Positions 38,087 through 39,470 of a stretch of DNA of 39,470 nt are shown in pieces (positions within the stretch are counted from its first letter, which is position 1; every line of letters starts with the position of its first letter). The notes under the pieces are model-generated. The model saw only the letters and a program-made list of their open reading frames with translations. It was not told where the DNA came from and made no database searches. The position numbers and the translations under genes were made by a program. This DNA comes from a virus: IMG/VR virus record IMGVR_UViG_3300009605_000004, positions 1 through 39,470 of that record. One strand, 5' to 3'.

Positions 38087-39470
38087 ATGTCGAAATACAT
38101 GGATGACTATCAGACTTTTATACACAAGTCTCGATACGCTAGATGGCTAGATACAGCGCAACGCAGGGAAAACTGGGATGAAACCGTTGAACGATATGTA
38201 TCATTTTTTCGTGACTTGGGAGAACAACGCGGATGGAAACTAGAGAATACTTTATACAATACGATAACATCTTCGATGCTATCTCTGGAGGTTATGCCCT
38301 CAATGCGAGCACTGATGACCGCTGGACCAGCCCTTGCCCGAGATCATACAGCGGCTTACAACTGTGCCTATCTAGCGATGGACAAGGTGTTCAAGTTTTC
38401 GGAACTAATGCACTGTCTACTGTGCGGGACGGGTGTTGGTTACTCAGTGGAGTCGAAGTTCGTAAACGCTCTTCCAGAAGTATCGGAAGAGATGTTTGAA
38501 ACGGATACTATTCTACATGTCGCAGATTCTAAAGACGGTTGGTGTAGAAGTTTTAAGGAATTGCTCGGGTTGTTATATAATGGGCAAGTACCAAAATGGG
38601 ATCTCAGTCAGATTCGGCCCGCAGGCGCTAGACTTAAAACGTTTGGAGGGCGTGCCTCCGGGCCAGAACCGCTGGGTGAACTATTCCAATTTTGTGTCAA
38701 GCTGTTTAAGGCAGCTTGCGGAAGACGATTGCACTCAATAGAAGTACACGATTTATGCTGTAAGATTGCAGATGTTGTTGTGGTTGGAGGAGTTCGTAGA
38801 AGCGCACTGATTAGTTTAAGTGACTTGGATGATTCCAAAATGAGGGACGCTAAAAAGGGCGAGTGGTGGAGAGAAGACAAACAGCCGTACAGGGCGTACG
38901 CCAACAACAGTGTTGCGTACTCAGAGAAACCTGATGAAAGTACTTTCTTAAAAGAGTGGTTGTCTTTGATGGAATCTAAGAACGGAGAACGAGGAATATT
39001 TAGTAGGCAAGCTGCTAAGAAACACTTGGAACGTAACACATCTAGGAACGTAGAACACGAGTTCGGAACAAACCCTTGCTCCGAGATACTTCTACGTGAC
39101 AGACAGTTCTGTAATCTCAGTGAAGTAGTTATTAGAGCAGATGATTTCTTTGACGATGTAAAAGAGAAAGTTAAAGTGGCTACAACGATTGGTACAATGC
39201 AGTCCGCTCTGACAGACTTTCATTTTTTGTCCAAGGTTTGGACGTCTAATTGTGAGGAGGAGCGGCTACTAGGTGTGTCGTTAACCGGTATAATGGACCA
39301 TGAAGTATTCAGTGGTCAGATAGAATCGTGCCCCGGACAACTTTCGCAATGGTTGCGAGAACTGCAAAAGGTTGCTGTTGAGACTAACAGAGAGGTAGCT
39401 GAAGCTATTGGAATACATGCGTCTACGGCGATTACTTGTGTAAAGCCCAGTGGAACGGTGTCGCAGCTTG
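38087..39470 (+). CDS. nrdJ: Adenosylcobalamin-dependent ribonucleotide reductase, 5' part (joins 1-662)
   Basis: The frame from ATG 38087 runs off the right edge and continues at base 1, giving 640 aa. AGGAGGG (38071-38077) precedes the start. Class II residues are all present: C93 in AYNCAYL (first of the redox pair), C331 in TNPCSEI (thiyl radical cysteine) with E333, C342 in FCNLSE (second of the pair), and the tail cysteines near 632 and 637. It converts ribonucleoside triphosphates to deoxy forms using adenosylcobalamin, independent of oxygen. The Lactobacillus enzyme is about 740 aa, so this is a compact form. No second subunit gene is present. Confidence 0.93.
   Translation, partial: MSKYMDDYQTFIHKSRYARWLDTAQRRENWDETVERYVSFFRDLGEQRGWKLENTLYNTITSSMLSLEVMPSMRALMTAGPALARDHTAAYNCAYLAMDKVFKFSELMHCLLCGTGVGYSVESKFVNALPEVSEEMFETDTILHVADSKDGWCRSFKELLGLLYNGQVPKWDLSQIRPAGARLKTFGGRASGPEPLGELFQFCVKLFKAACGRRLHSIEVHDLCCKIADVVVVGGVRRSALISLSDLDDSKMRDAKKGEWWREDKQPYRAYANNSVAYSEKPDESTFLKEWLSLMESKNGERGIFSRQAAKKHLERNTSRNVEHEFGTNPCSEILLRDRQFCNLSEVVIRADDFFDDVKEKVKVATTIGTMQSALTDFHFLSKVWTSNCEEERLLGVSLTGIMDHEVFSGQIESCPGQLSQWLRELQKVAVETNREVAEAIGIHASTAITCVKPSGTVSQL
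39348..39470. repeat. Terminal redundancy, right copy
   Basis: These 123 bases repeat bases 1-123 exactly; see the left copy. They extend the reductase frame without interruption. Confidence 0.95.

Noticed and set aside
1-39470. tRNA genes, CRISPR arrays, insertion sequences, integrase or attachment sites
   Set aside because: I looked on both strands and saw no convincing cloverleaf, spaced repeat array, transposase or recombinase motif.

Overview
The window looks like the complete genome of a short-tailed (podovirus-type) lytic phage, assembled as a circle. Bases 39348-39470 repeat bases 1-123 exactly, and a ribonucleotide reductase gene reads in frame across the join, leaving 39,347 unique bases. 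The replication genes are T7-like in kind (TOPRIM primase, DnaB-type helicase, family A polymerase, 5'-3' exonuclease, endonuclease I, metallophosphoesterase), but there is no phage RNA polymerase. Host-type sigma70 promoters are present. A T7-like replication set without an RNA polymerase, together with a class II (adenosylcobalamin-dependent) ribonucleotide reductase, recalls the marine SIO1 / VpV262 / cobavirus lineage (Zobellviridae). That placement is inference from gene content; the host is probably a marine proteobacterium but cannot be read from the sequence. No integrase or recognisable repressor was found.

Layout. Two divergent arms leave a central control region (about 23,040-24,820). 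The minus-strand arm (23,039 down to 1,415) holds packaging, head and tail genes: small-terminase candidate, small proteins, a cytosine-C5 methyltransferase, large terminase, portal, scaffold, capsid, head protein, ParB-like protein plus methyltransferase, adaptor, nozzle-like protein, fibre, and three large internal virion proteins, the last with a lytic transglycosylase domain. The plus-strand arm begins with one leader gene (252 aa, unknown) followed by a strong terminator. It continues with a run of small unknown genes, a CobT-like/CobS-like chelatase pair, primase, helicase, a DNA polymerase split over two genes, an OB-fold protein, nucleases, a metallophosphoesterase and the B12-dependent reductase, then crosses the join to a structured RNA, a DUF3310 gene and a YkgJ-like gene. 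The arms converge at about 1,400 beside an 11-G tract.

Control signals are unusually rich. A minus-strand TTGATA-17-TATAAT promoter serves the structural arm. The AT-rich region has phased 11-bp repeats, 19-bp direct repeats two helical turns apart and seven ACGTTA hexamers, suggesting an origin. The leader transcript carries a boxA-like element flanked by hairpins, as in nut/rrn antitermination leaders, and its gene ends in a U8 terminator. A second promoter (TTGACA-16-TATACT), with a Fur-box-like palindrome and nonamer repeats, starts the replication operon. A 15-bp palindrome, CTATAAC-N-GTTATAG, occurs seven times in gaps or over stop codons throughout the genome, with two spacing variants, and looks like a dispersed operator.

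Most notable are the CobS/CobT-like pair in a phage whose reductase needs adenosylcobalamin, the palindrome network, the split polymerase, the nut-like leader and the three-way-junction RNA after the reductase.
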